Of a stretch of DNA of 64,000 bases, positions 1 through 11,284 are shown piece by piece; position 1 is the stretch's first letter, and the number at the start of each line of letters is the position of its first letter. The position numbers were made by a program, and so were the translations under genes. The notes beneath the pieces are model-generated. The model ran no database searches. It had not been told where the DNA came from and saw nothing but the letters and a program-made list of their open reading frames with translations. The DNA comes from Lepidonotus clava (lineage: Eukaryota > Annelida > Polychaeta > Phyllodocida > Polynoidae): NCBI GenBank assembly GCA_936440205.1, contig OW387138.1, positions 51,537,526 to 51,601,525 of the forward strand, read 5' to 3'.

Positions 1-1116
1 GCTGATATCCGAACCAACAAATCTGACCTGGAATCGATGCAAGATCAAATTGACAAATTGTCAAATGATTTAAAGGACAGTAATGCTAGGGTGCTCGAGC
101 TAAATGAAAAGTCAAAAGGGGTTAGTGAGGATTTAAGGGTTAAATCCAAGGTTCTAAATAAACTCGACGATAAATTCACAAAGGATGAGGCTGAAGAAAA
201 CAGAAGAACGCTCATCATAGATGGAATAGGCGAGAGAGATTTCAAGCGACCTAAGCAGGTGGTGGGGAACCTACTTAAGGACCTAGACATAGATTTTCAG
301 GAATCAGATATCCCTGTTGCCTACAGGATAGGTGCACTGAATGCGGGAATAGCTAGGCCTAGATCCATCAAGGTTAAATTTGCAACAAGTAATCTTAAGG
401 CAAACATTTTTAAAAATATAGAGAAGCTTGGGAAAATTGATGCATGGCGGGGGGTTAGATTATCTGATAGTCTTTCACCTACTGAACTACGCCAACAAGC
501 AGATCTAAGAAGTATCTTTGCTTTTGCACGGGCCAAAGGACTCAATGTTAAGACAAGGGGCAAGATGCTGATTATAGATGAAATCCGCTACACTCATCAG
601 GATATAGACAAACTTCCACATGGCCTTAAAATGGAAGACATAAAGACGGTGGAAGTTGAGGATGGAATAGCTTTCCAGTCATCGTACTCTTATCTGAGCA
701 ACATGTTCCCTTGTGTGATTAAGGATAACGGGGTCGAATACAAGTCAGCTGAACATTTCTATTCTGCAGAATTCGTACGCTACAATGACAGGCTGGACCT
801 TCTACCAGACATCCTAGGGGCATCAAATGGTTATGATGCCAAGGCTTTGATCAAGGGAATTAAAACAAAACCAGGATGGCACGAGGTGAAGATCAAGATC
901 ATGAGAGCAATTATAACGTTAAAATTCGACCAGAATGACAGTATTCGTGGAAAACTCATGCTCACAACAGGGTATCTTTACGAAGCTACTAGGGATAAAG
1001 AATTCGCCTGCGGAATGTCCTTATCACAGGCCAAATACATCAAAAAGGACTCTATCCCCGGGAAAAACATTCTTGGTACCATGTTATGTGAGTACAGGGA
1101 CACACGACATGGCTAA
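1..1116 (+). CDS. LINE ORF1: coiled coil + RRM-like region + C-terminal NADAR domain (5' partial)
   Basis: The frame is open from base 1, so the true start lies left of the window; the first ATG inside is at 37. Counting from that Met, residues 1-55 are a charged coiled coil. Residues about 58-205 look like the RRM/CTD part of a LINE ORF1 RNA-binding protein (RTLIIDGIGE, later VRLSDSLSPTELRQQADLRS). Residues about 215-359 match a NADAR/YbiA-like fold: YLSNMFP, VEYKSAEHFYSAE, WHEVKIKIM, LKFDQN, LTTGYLYEATRD and PGKNILGTMLCEYRD fall in the family order. NADAR proteins act on ADP-ribose-linked substrates. ORF1 proteins normally bind the LINE RNA, so a nucleotide- or ADP-ribose-directed activity on the RNP is an inference. 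The fusion is in one uninterrupted frame, which argues against an assembly artefact. Confidence 0.85.
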   Translation, partial: ADIRTNKSDLESMQDQIDKLSNDLKDSNARVLELNEKSKGVSEDLRVKSKVLNKLDDKFTKDEAEENRRTLIIDGIGERDFKRPKQVVGNLLKDLDIDFQESDIPVAYRIGALNAGIARPRSIKVKFATSNLKANIFKNIEKLGKIDAWRGVRLSDSLSPTELRQQADLRSIFAFARAKGLNVKTRGKMLIIDEIRYTHQDIDKLPHGLKMEDIKTVEVEDGIAFQSSYSYLSNMFPCVIKDNGVEYKSAEHFYSAEFVRYNDRLDLLPDILGASNGYDAKALIKGIKTKPGWHEVKIKIMRAIITLKFDQNDSIRGKLMLTTGYLYEATRDKEFACGMSLSQAKYIKKDSIPGKNILGTMLCEYRDTRHG

Positions 1117-1607
1117 TTCCGTAACAGTAGTTGTATATATATAGAGCATCTAAGTGCCTGTTAGCTGCTGAGTGTTCTTTCTATGCGAGTATCGAGGCGT
1201 GAAATTACCCTGAAGAGTGGCCTATATTTGGAGAAAAGTGGTTGTTGTCTGTATTAGTGCGTGGGACCGTTACCTTACAAGGACTTTTATGAAAGTATTG
1301 AGTCGTGAAAGATAAATTAAGTGCGAGCCCAGCTCTATATAGATGAGTTCTTTGACCTAATGTACTATTTGCGACTATTGAATCTTATTTGATATTATTT
1401 ACTACTAAAGCTTAAATTAAATATATAAAGTATATCGGAGCGTGTTAAGCTGAAGATTTCTATGACTGCTTGATTGATAATGCTCTCGACAATAACTGGA
1501 GGCATGATTAGCCGATTCCAGACTGTACTACTGATATATGAACTTGTCAAAATTAAAAGTTGGATGTATGTAAACTTTCCTGTTGAAAATTGTTTTTTCC
1601 TGTCGGA

Positions 1608-4481
1608 ATGTATAACTTAGATGAGATTTTACAAGGTAGGGGTTTGCATATTGGACATTTAAATATTAGAAGTTTAGCAAATAAGTGGGACTTATTTAAG
1701 GCACAATTTTTATCGCAGAAGGTGGATATTTTAGGTTTGTCTGAGACCTGGCTTACAAATAAACTACCTGATTCATTATTTGAATTATCAGACGAATATG
1801 AATTGATTAGAAATGATAGGAAATGGAAGGAAACAAACTCTTCTGATATTAAAAAAGGAGGTGGTTTAGCATTATATATCAAAAAAGATCTTAACTATAC
1901 AAGCTCAGACCTTGATGATTTTAATAGAAGTACTAAAGATATCGAATGCCATTGGATCCGAATATCACATCCTAATTCTAGGGATATTATCATTGGTAAT
2001 TTCTATAGACCTCCTCAAGGGGACTTACAATCCTTCTTAGAATTTTTGGAAGATATGTTTAATAATTTACAATTGGATAGTACTGAAGTGATTTTAATGG
2101 GGGATTTTAATATTGATTTACTGAGTAAAAAGGATACGAATACTATTAAGTTAAAGGATTTAATCAAAGCATATGGGCTCAGACAACTTATTAATAAACC
2201 AACCCGATATTCAGCAACAAAAGACAGCTGCATAGACCTATTTATTACAAACTCTGATCGTATAAAAACGTCAATTGTGTGTGATGTTAACTTAAGTGAT
2301 CATGAATTAATACTGCTTACACGAAAGAAAATAACAAGGAAAAGTAGGAAATGTAAGTTTACTGGACGTAGTTATAGGAATTATAATAAACTACTTTTCC
2401 AAAATAATATTCTACAAGCGGATTGGACAGTTTTTAACCAAACTAACAATATTGATACTAAATGGAATGAACTATTGAAAATTCTACGTACTGTTATAGA
2501 TGTAATGTGTCCACTTAGAACTTTTAATATTAAGCAAATTAAAGAACAATGGCTATCTCCTCAGTTAATTGAACTAATAAGAGATAAAGATGAGGCCTTG
2601 AGAAGAGCTAAAAGGACTGGGAACCCGGATTTATGGAAAACTGCTAGATCTTTAAGAAATAGATGTGTAAATAGGCTTAAACAAGCTAAAAGTGACTATA
2701 TTAAGGAAAATTTAGAGATTAACCAAAACAATTCAAAGAAATTCTGGCAAACCATACAAAATTTAATTCCATCCGGAAGTAAAAATAAGAAAAACACTGA
2801 TTTCAGTTTATACGATAAGGAAAACAAAGTCTATGTGGACACAAAGAGTACAGCGTCTTTTATAAATGACTTTTTTGTTAATATAGGACCCTCGTTAGCT
2901 GAAAGACATACTGATATGTGGGAATATTATGGTGCTGCTAGCGAAACCTCTTTGGAATTGTTTCAAACAGATGTGAATGAGATAATTAATATTTGTAAAA
3001 ATATAAATATTAATAAGTCTTCCTGTATAGAACATTTGTCTTCTGAAATTCTACGAGATGCTTTTATGGTTATACCAGAAAAACTATGTATGTTATTTAA
3101 TTTGTCCTTTACAATAGGCAAAATCCCTGATACATGGAAGATTGCTAAGGTTACCCCCTTAAAAAAAGGAGGTAATGTTAATGATGTCACTAATTTACGT
3201 CCAGTTTCATTATTGCCATTGATATCGAAAATGATTGAAAAAATAGTACATCGTATTACATATGCCTACTGTAATGATAATAACATTTTAACTGACAACC
3301 AAGGTGGCTTTAGACCTGGCCATTCGACTAGCTCTACGACAGCATGGTTTACTAATGAAATTTACACAGCTTTTAATAATAATGAATATATGCTAGCTAC
3401 ATACATCGATGCCATGAAGGCCTTTGACTCAATAAATCATAAGATACTGATGGAAAAACTTTTAAAAATTGGTATTAAAGATAAAGCCTGGAACTGGTTT
3501 GATAATTACTTAACAAATAGATATCAATGTGTCAAGGCAAATGATGTAGTATCTGACTTAAAACTCATTAAATGTGGAGTACCACAAGGTAGTGTGTGCG
3601 GCCCGCTGCTTTTTATCATATATATAAATGACTTATGTAATATTATGCAGAATGTTAAATTGTCACTCTATGCTGATGACACAGTATTATATATTCGTCA
3701 TAAAAATCTGCATGAAGCCTTCAATTTGATGCAAACAGATCTAAATCATCTAGATATATGGAGTAATAAGAATAAGATATCTATAAATAGTAAAAAAACA
3801 AAATACTGTGTCTACGGTATGAGATCCCTTATAAGGAAAAGCCGACACTCAGATTGTATATTATCCCTGGGCAATAAGAGACTTGAACGGGTCTGCTCAT
3901 ATAAATATCTGGGTTTCGTTCTTGACGAGCAATTGAATTTCAATAAACATATAGGAGATTTATGTAAGTTGATAAATCATAAATTGTATTTGCTATCATA
4001 TATGAGGAAATATCTTACTAAAAGTGCAAGTATTATGATTTTTAAAACAATGATTTTATCATTAATGGAGTATGGAGATATAATTTATTCTGGCTCCTCA
4101 AAGCAGAACTTAGATAAAATTTACAGACTATTTTATAGAGGACTTAGGATATGTGTAGGAGACGGTATAAAGAGGGATAAGATAGATTTGTGCAACGAAT
4201 GTAGGATAAATTCTATTGAAAATAGAAGTGACATACATGTATTATTATTCATGCATAAGCTTAAAGGAAATGAACCACTATTAAAGCCTAAAAGATGTAA
4301 TACTAGACTGCATGATGCACCGGTTTTTAATTGTTGTATACCGAAAAATGAGAAATGTAAATTGAATATTTTTTATAGAGGAGCTATTATATGGAATGCA
4401 CAGCCGGCTTGTAGGCGAAATATGGAATTTAATGATTATAAAAAGTGGCTACCACAATCAAGAAATATTGATGTGCAATAG
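1608..4481 (+). CDS. LINE ORF2: AP-like endonuclease and reverse transcriptase
   Basis: The open frame extends a few codons upstream; ATG 1608 is the first Met, giving about 957 residues. The N-terminal exonuclease-endonuclease-phosphatase domain shows HLNIRSL, LSETWL, MGDFNIDL and LSDHEL, carrying the Asn, Glu, Asp and His expected at the active site. The RT domain shows LRPVSLLPLISKMIEK, FRPGHSTS, YIDAMKAFDSINH (motif A Asp), GVPQGSVCGPLLF and YADDTVLY (motif C). The C-terminal third contains the usual YLGFVLD, MEYGDIIYSG and late AIIWNAQP patterns of this group. The protein nicks the target and copies the LINE RNA at the nick. No stop or frameshift is seen and no key residue is missing. 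Confidence 0.95.
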   Translation: MYNLDEILQGRGLHIGHLNIRSLANKWDLFKAQFLSQKVDILGLSETWLTNKLPDSLFELSDEYELIRNDRKWKETNSSDIKKGGGLALYIKKDLNYTSSDLDDFNRSTKDIECHWIRISHPNSRDIIIGNFYRPPQGDLQSFLEFLEDMFNNLQLDSTEVILMGDFNIDLLSKKDTNTIKLKDLIKAYGLRQLINKPTRYSATKDSCIDLFITNSDRIKTSIVCDVNLSDHELILLTRKKITRKSRKCKFTGRSYRNYNKLLFQNNILQADWTVFNQTNNIDTKWNELLKILRTVIDVMCPLRTFNIKQIKEQWLSPQLIELIRDKDEALRRAKRTGNPDLWKTARSLRNRCVNRLKQAKSDYIKENLEINQNNSKKFWQTIQNLIPSGSKNKKNTDFSLYDKENKVYVDTKSTASFINDFFVNIGPSLAERHTDMWEYYGAASETSLELFQTDVNEIINICKNININKSSCIEHLSSEILRDAFMVIPEKLCMLFNLSFTIGKIPDTWKIAKVTPLKKGGNVNDVTNLRPVSLLPLISKMIEKIVHRITYAYCNDNNILTDNQGGFRPGHSTSSTTAWFTNEIYTAFNNNEYMLATYIDAMKAFDSINHKILMEKLLKIGIKDKAWNWFDNYLTNRYQCVKANDVVSDLKLIKCGVPQGSVCGPLLFIIYINDLCNIMQNVKLSLYADDTVLYIRHKNLHEAFNLMQTDLNHLDIWSNKNKISINSKKTKYCVYGMRSLIRKSRHSDCILSLGNKRLERVCSYKYLGFVLDEQLNFNKHIGDLCKLINHKLYLLSYMRKYLTKSASIMIFKTMILSLMEYGDIIYSGSSKQNLDKIYRLFYRGLRICVGDGIKRDKIDLCNECRINSIENRSDIHVLLFMHKLKGNEPLLKPKRCNTRLHDAPVFNCCIPKNEKCKLNIFYRGAIIWNAQPACRRNMEFNDYKKWLPQSRNIDVQ

Positions 4482-4828
4482 AAATTATTACTGAGTTTGA
4501 CGAGGTTTTCTTGGTATGGTATTTTATATTATATTATATTTTATTATCATGGTTTATATATATGTACCCTTACCTTGCAATTGTAGGAAATAAGAATGTA
4601 TAGAAAGTATCTGAGTCTGTTATTTGGTTGAGTATGCATCATCCACTGAGAGATTTTATTGTATAAATGTCTAGAGTATTGATTTTATAGTAAGAATATC
4701 TGTTGAATTGGAATATATTATGGGCCCTGAAGAAAGCATGAATTTTATGCTATTCAGGCATTGAATGTAAACAAGTGCTTTTGCACTTATTTTATGTCTG
4801 ACTAAATAAACAAATTTAAAAAAAAAAT

Positions 4829-5092
4829 GACTATTTCATGATTTTGGCGAAGAAAGACTGGCATGGACTGTGCCCGACTTACATAATGTGCTGTTGCGCA
4901 GCAAATATCGAAAACGACACAAGGCTCAGTTTTTCCCGTGAGATGAACCTCGGTGGTGAAGTAGTCCTTGCCAATGTAGACGTATGGTTTGGTTTCGAAG
5001 ACTACCCCATACTTAGTTCGAAAGATGTGTTTTCCAGTGGATCGGGCTGGCTTGACTGCGGCAGTGCCTAAGCTAAGCAGAATAGTCGGCAC
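4829..5092 (-). pseudogene. Fossil fragment of an F-type envelope-like gene
   Basis: The N-terminal part of this minus-strand frame resembles the start of the envelope protein at 31975-33837: TKYGVVFETKP against TNYGVVFESKP, and YIGKDYFTTEV against HIGNEYFTTEV. Only the amino-terminal part is present. It stops at the A-tail of the LINE to its left, so the remainder was probably displaced by that insertion. It is a fossil of a second, diverged envelope copy. Confidence 0.7.
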
Positions 5093-5810
5093 GAGTGAGG
5101 GTACGGTAGCCCATGGAGACTAAAGTTAATAACTTTTTAAGGCAAATTAATCATAATAAATTAACCTTTCATAGTCGCAGTTTATGACTTACATAAACAA
5201 ATAGATAATTATGTGCACTTTATACTGCAACTATATGTGCATTTGGACCATGGACGGATCATATTTTGAGATAATTGCAAACTTTTTTAATTAACCCTTC
5301 ACCCAGAAGATGAATGCACTCTATAGTTATAATTCAGAGCTGTACCCTGACCCTGACGTAACTCCAGATGTCAGGGTCCCTCTGTGGCCATCAAATACCA
5401 CCTGCAGAGGTGAGAAATCCAAAACAAGGTTGTGCACACCCTAGTTTGCGAGCCGGACTTCCGTTTTAACTTTGCTCTCTCTGGGTAGCCATACCTGGGA
5501 TTGTCTGAAACAGGTTAGTAACCACGGGGCTTTTTATAGTCTGGTTTGCCGGACCCCTGATGGCCATGGTTTTCTCAAAAGTGAGACTGATATAAGTTAC
5601 AGCCTGTGAAAAACCGTGAGCAACAGCATTCACGTGCGCGCTTAAGGAAAATCCAATGGATGTAAGGTTGTAATCTTAAACCCCCCCCCCCCACCCCACC
5701 CAAGCCAAAATTAATGGTCCTGTCGCCTCTAGCTACGAATGCATTTTCCGCGTGGGCACGGCTTTAAATATACTGATATAAGTGCTAAATGACCCCATAA
5801 TAATAATAAT
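5093..5810. other. No gene seen
   Basis: AT-rich sequence with a C-run near 5680-5700 and a short GTCAGGGT-type inverted motif near 5345-5385. I see no coding signal or recognised repeat. Confidence 0.5.
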
Positions 5811-6694
5811 TTTTTTTTTTTTTTTGACGTTTTATTTAGACTGCATCAAGATCAAATTACAAACAATCTGGTCTCCCTCTTGAGTACAGTAGCCATTAGC
5901 TTCTATATGAATTATTCAATACTATTCATAGATATAGCTCTCAAGAAAGGGGTGACAAATTAGTCCAATTTAAATGAATATGAGTTTTGATGGTAATGAG
6001 ATGATTGATTTAATTGAATTTTAGAATATTCATATGACTTTGACCTTTTGTGGTTATCCACTATATGATGAGGCAAACAATTACAACAATATTAGAAAAG
6101 CAAGTTATATCAATCTAGGGTTTTTGATTGTCTATTCTGTACCGTTCTTTTAGAGAATGTTTTATGATATTTTTAAAATTTTCAATTGAAGGGGTCAACC
6201 TAATTTCAGGAGATAGGTCATTCCATAGTCCAGCAGCAGTATAAAAAGGTGATTTCATACACTTTGATGAGTCTGTATACAGGATCTGTATCATCGGTGC
6301 CTGATTTTGTCGCGTCTCTTTGACCACAGGTTTCAATGAGATACTATCAGTCTGTACAAGTCTATATATAATAGATAATAAGAATAGTTCCCTTCGGTAA
6401 TTCAAGGGTAAAGTATGAGCTTTATCATGTAAATTATATCTTGGAACGTCAATTGGCCTTCCAATTTCTTGTGCTATTCTCAGACTAGTATTGAACAATA
6501 CTTCAAGTCTGTCAGTATCTTTTTGCCTTGACCGTGTATAAAACAGTTTCCCAAATCAAGATATGGTAATATCATTGTCTTTACAATTATCAGAGCTGCC
6601 CTTTTAATACAGTGATGCGGACACGAAATAGGCTGTACCAAAGTAATTATTTGAAGAGTTTTCGTTCCATTTTTAAGGCATTGTATATTCAAAC
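5811..6694 (-). mobile_element. 5'-truncated LINE fragment (RT C-terminal region and 3' end)
   Basis: The T-run at 5811-5825 is the A-tail read on the other strand. Two overlapping minus frames (6692-6480 and 6498-6115) encode the region after the RT domain: IVKTMILPYLDLGN, then NYRRELFLLSIIYRLVQ and TAAGLWNDLSPEIR, which correspond to LLYIDYGD and SGAALWNSLPP in the LINE to the right. A frameshift near 6490 separates them. The copy is dead on arrival and lies head to head with the next LINE. Confidence 0.8.
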
Positions 6695-7403
6695 TACATA
6701 AGTACCTAAAAGATGCACTGTCTGACTTTGGTCTGAATCAATATCTTACCAATAGTACGAGAATAACCCAGACCTCACATTCTATTATAGATTTGATCTT
6801 TACTAATACAGTCTCTGAAATTAAAACAGGAACTTTACACCTAAATATCAGTGATCATGCCTTGCAATTGGTATTTATTACTAAATACTATAAGCATACA
6901 CCTAAGGTACCTTAAGTTTCCGAGGAAGATCATACACACACTATAATAAAGAATTACTATATGAACAAATAAACTTGCTACAATGGGAAGCATTTTATTT
7001 GAATGATGATCCTGATCAACTTTGGAATATCATTCTTCAAAGAGTCACTGAAATGATAAATAAAATATGTCCTCTTAAAAAGTATGATATAAAACAAACA
7101 AAAGAACCCTGGATCAATAATGAACTAATGCAACTAATCATTACTAAAAATCAATTATTACATAAAGCACATAAAACTAATTTGCAATCAGACTGGAATG
7201 AAGCCAAATTTGCACGAAATTGAACTAAGAACTTAATTACTCAAGTGAAAGTTAACTATATCAAAAATGAAATTGATATCAATACTGGAGACTGTAAAAT
7301 GTTTTGGAGGAATATTAAGAAAATATTGCCTTCTGAACACAAAAATACTTGCAAGACTGTGCTTAAAGACCATGAAAGAGATATCTTAATTCCTGAAGAA
7401 TAT

Positions 7404-8385
7404 CCCAGTAAACACACAACGTTCAGACAACGTTATGCAACATTACCTTTTCACAACATTCAATGGAAAACGTGGTAGCAACGTTGCTTTAACGTATTTC
7501 ACAACGTTTTATTGAAACATATTAGCAACATTTCAAAGTGACGTTGTCACAACGTCTTTTTCACAACATTGTGACAACATCACTTTCACAAAGTTGTCAC
7601 AACGTTGTAGAAAAACACAAAATCACCATATAGGTGGCACCACTGTCTAAAAAAGTACAAATTTGGAAAAACGTTTTTTATTTGATGTCATCTTGGACAT
7701 TTTGGATATTTTTTCTCAAACATAAGCAATAGATAAATTATACTGAATAAGCTAACATTGTTTATATCCATTACATCATAATGCTATAATATATCATGAT
7801 ATAAGGAGGGAAATGAAATAAAAGCTAAAGTAAAACACCTTTTTATAGCTTGTTAGCATGGGAGAGGTTCTTCAGTCTTTAGAATTTTAGATCGTAAATG
7901 CAACAGGTCATTAACCTGACATGATCTAACATGCATTATGAACATGTTGGTTTGTAGATGCAAAATGCACTATGAAATGAAAATCATGGAATAGTTAATG
8001 GAGACTGCTTATATTTTGTGTATTTTTATGATATTCTTCATATAATTCATAATGGATCTTTTTAATAAATTGTATAATGTTTTAAGGACATCATAAAATG
8101 GGTCAGCACTAGGGAACTGAAATAATTTAGGACAAATGTATTACACATTAATATTCATGAATATTGAATATAGGCCTATACTGTATAAAGAAAATATTAT
8201 AAAAAAAAAGTTGTAAAAAGGTTGTAAAATGGTTACAATACAACAATACAACATTGTCAGCAACGTTGCTACAACCTTTCTGGGAGTCCACAAATTTACG
8301 TTGTAAAAATGTACTTTTGCAACGTTGTTACAACCAAAGTGCAACGTTGTGGCAACGTTGTAACAACGTAATATTGTTAGCTGGG
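7404..8385. mobile_element. MITE, palindrome-rich family, copy 1
   Basis: About 1 kb. The ends are CCCAGTAAACAC and GTTAGCTGGG (inverted CCCAGCTAAC). The flanks are AT on both sides, a 2-bp duplication, and removing one copy keeps the host LINE frame. Both subterminal zones (7420-7610 and 8210-8370) are packed with variants of the perfect palindrome ACAACGTTGT. The interior is shared with the copy at 46137-47144, including AGGTGGCACCACTGT and a segment near AGGTCATTAACCTG. No transposase is encoded, so it is non-autonomous; the superfamily is not clear. Confidence 0.85.
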
Positions 8386-10016
8386 ATACTCCCAACTATA
8401 AAAATAATGTTTTTGCTACAATAGGACAAACTCTCTCCAATGCTTTTCCTACATCAAACCCTGATTTAGGACCCTACCCTCAAGCAGTTTTTGAATTCCG
8501 ACTACTAACAGAACAAGAGGTTTTGGAGGAATTTAAAAAGATTAATATTGGTAAGTCGTCTGCACTAGAAGATCTACCAACTAAATTGCTAAAAGATTGT
8601 TTTATTAGATTGGTACCAGAGATTTCACATCTTTACAGTATTTGCATTAAAAATAATTATTTCCCTGACAGTTGGAAAATAGCTACTGTCATTCCATTGC
8701 TTAAAGAAGGAGATAGGACTAACGTAAATAACATGAGACCTATATCTTTACTTGCGTTGCCTGGTAAAATCTTGGAACATCTTTTACATAAACAGTTATA
8801 TAATTATATTGAAAGCCAAAAGTTAATTTTTCAAAATCCAGGTGGTTTTAGGAAAAATTATTCAACCTCAATGACTATAGCTAACCTAACAGATTATATA
8901 CATAGAGCCCTGAATCAAAATAAATATGTGCAATGTGTATTCATTGACTTTAAGAAGGCGTTTGATACTATCACCCACTCAACATTAATATACAAATTAC
9001 AAAATTTTAGACTAAAACAATCAGCAATTAATTTGATATCACATAACTTGTGCAATAGAAAACAGAAAACATTTGTTAATAATGCAGTGTCAACCACAAA
9101 AGCTTTAACTCATGGAGTCCCCCAAGGTTCAGTATTGGGTCCCCTCCTATTTCTGCTATATATTAATGACATACACACTATAGTGAATAATTCTCAGGTG
9201 TATCTTTTTGCTGATGACACTGTTTTATGTACTACTGCTGAATCAGCAGTGCAAACCAGTCAACAAATTCAATATGATCTTGATGCTCTTCATGACTGGT
9301 GCATCAGAAATATTAAAAAGACTAAAAATATGTACTTTGGTACAAAACATAAAATTCTTGTTCTTCATGGTCATGAACCAGTGGTATCCATTGGCGGCAC
9401 AGCGCTTGTAAATACTCAATCTTACAAATATTTGGGTGTTACTTTGGATTCTTGTCTAACCTTTAATCAACATGTAGATACACTTTTTAAGACTCTAAAT
9501 TATAAAATGATAACTTTTTATAAACTGAAACCATATCTTAGTCCTGGGAATAGATATATAATGTACAAAGCTTATGTTTTACTTTACATTGATTATGGTG
9601 ATATTTTCTATCATGCAGCAAATAGAAATCAACTAGATATATTACAAGCAAAACAGACAAGAATCCTCAGAATGTGCTCTGATGACTATAATATTAGGGA
9701 TGAAAATCCGATTCACGAGGGAGCTAATTTGGCTTTACTAACTGATCGCAAGGATTGTTATCTACTGAAATTGATGTTAAAGAGGAAAGAAATGAATATT
9801 GATTTAGATAATAATCAAAGTAACATTAGAATTCATAACACTAGAATTCATGATGCCCCTACCTTTTTAGTAGATCAACCAATTAAGAATAGCTACAAGA
9901 AAAGCATTGAATATAGTGGGGCAGCACTATGGAACAGTCTTCCGCCTCACGAAAGAAATATTATTGGTATCAATAATTTTGCTTATGTTCAAAAGCAAAA
10001 ATCAATAAACAATTGA
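8386..10016 (+). CDS. LINE reverse transcriptase domain (partial ORF2)
   Basis: The frame is open from just after the MITE to a stop at 10014-10016; the first internal Met is within the open stretch. RT motifs seen are MRPISLLALPGKILEHLL, FRKNYSTSMT, FIDFKKAFDTITH (motif A), GVPQGSVLGPLLF and LFADDTVLC (motif C). The C-terminus has YLGVTLDS, LLYIDYGDIFYH and SGAALWNSLPP. The segment CIRNIKKTKNMYFGT is a few residues shorter than in the LINE at 1608-4481, suggesting a small in-frame loss. With no 5' half the copy cannot be autonomous. Confidence 0.85.
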
Positions 10017-10715
10017 CAGACTGAGATTATTATCAAGGAATAGTACTGTCTGCCCCTTTAGCCTTTTTTGATAAATTTTTATCCAACTGATTGATCTAGT
10101 TGAATGTCTATACTGAGTGCAATCGTGACTGAAGCTGTTCATGACCTATGTTTATTTAAAAATGGAAAGGTAAATACAGTTATTAACCTCTATGTATTTA
10201 TATATGTATAGCTAATAATTAAGCTATCCATGCTTAAATCCAATGAATTGATACAGTGATCTATATATCATAAGTCATATCTCATTTTTCATTGATACTT
10301 AAATCATATTGATATTTGTTAAACCATTACTCATTATATCATTCTGCTTAACATATTTGTATGAATTATGCTGGGTCAATCTTGAAAACCAGTTCTTTTC
10401 AGAACTGAATCATACCCAGGGTAGAATACTTCCCAAATTAAAAAATTTAAAAAAATTCAAATTGGAGAATGATAATCTGAATGATTAAAAAGTTTCTAAT
10501 GACTGATTTATGTTTGTCTTCCATATCATAGTAAGTGTTTTAAATAAAGTTATTTATGCGAGAAACACTCGAGACAGCAGGTAAGTTGTATAGGATTTTT
10601 ATTATATCCGGCCCTGGTTTCCCAGGGCTGTTAAATAATTTACATGAGCTTTGTGGAACTGCCACCAGCCCCAATATAGATGAAATGAAGGTAGGTATTT
10701 GAACAGTTGACGATA

Positions 10716-11130
10716 TGATTTGGTCAGCCCACACTGACACCAAATCAATTTAGATAATATATATATCGTTGCAAGTAGTATACATCATAATAATTATATT
10801 TGGGTAGAGCCGACATGTTAATGTGATTTGGGCAGACCCAACTGACCCCGAATCATGTTATATGACCCATGTATATAGTTACATGTTGATAATATTTGGT
10901 CAGCCCACACTGACACTAAATCAAGTTGGATAATATCTATATTGTTGCAAGCAGTATACATCACAAAATATATATCTGGACAGAGCTCTCCAACCTGTTA
11001 TAGGATAGTAAATCCTTTAGATGTTACAAAATTATTGGGGAACTGTTGATGGCAAAGTTGAATTCAAACGAAGTTGGACATTGGACATGTTGTTGATGTG
11101 ATTCTGGCAGACCCCACTGACCCTAAGTCA
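10716..11130. repeat. Hairpin family with conserved CAG-CCCANA-CTG core, four copies
   Basis: Four stem-loops lie at 10716-10747, 10824-10855, 10894-10921 and 11099-11130. Each has an outer stem ending in GG/CC, an inner stem CAG/CTG, a 6-nt loop of CCCACA or ACCCAA type, and a 2-nt bulge on the 3' side. Outer-stem bases differ between copies and mostly still pair, for example TGATTTGG with CCAAATCA. Between them lies a semi-regular unit containing GTTGCAAG and AGTATACATCA. Related hairpins occur at 11528-11552, 11665-11689 and 14101-14214. The function is unknown; it may be a decayed tandem repeat or a structured-RNA repeat. Confidence 0.65.
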
Positions 11131-11284
11131 TGTTACATAATATGTATGTAGTTACAAATTGCATACATCAAGAAGTATATGTCTATATATGCTGAGCTTA
11201 CTGGCCAAAAATGAAGTGGCCCATTTGGATATGTGGAAGGTAATTTTGTTAGCAGGTATAAAGTTTTCATTTTGAGTGGCGACA

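Larger units (their letters stand above)
1..4827 (+). mobile_element. Non-LTR retrotransposon (CR1/L2-like group) with NADAR-bearing ORF1
   Basis: The copy is cut by the left window edge inside ORF1 and continues through ORF2 to a 3' tail ending in an A-run at 4818-4827. ORF1 and ORF2 are separate open frames about 490 bp apart. Both are free of stops over the part seen, and the endonuclease and RT catalytic residues are present, so the copy looks young. The 3' UTR (4482-4817) is AT-rich. The sequence just right of the A-run is an envelope-like gene fragment on the other strand, so the LINE probably inserted into that older gene. The clade call rests on remembered motif patterns; L2, CR1, Crack and Daphne cannot be separated by eye. 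Confidence 0.9.
6695..10462 (+). mobile_element. 5'-truncated LINE of the same broad group, interrupted by a MITE
   Basis: The copy starts within the endonuclease C-terminus (IIDLIFTN, then NISDHALQL). It passes through the linker (about 6960-7403), is broken by a MITE (7404-8385), and resumes at 8386 with the RT domain. The 3' end is an A-rich stretch at about 10436-10462. A stop near 6915 and another near 7221 show decay of the 5' half. Across the MITE the reading frame matches if one 2-bp target duplication (AT) is removed, which fixes the insertion point. Confidence 0.85.

Noticed and set aside
5811-10462. Single LINE with 5' inversion (twin priming)
   Set aside because: Both fragments have their own 3' ends and overlapping RT regions, so they are two copies head to head.
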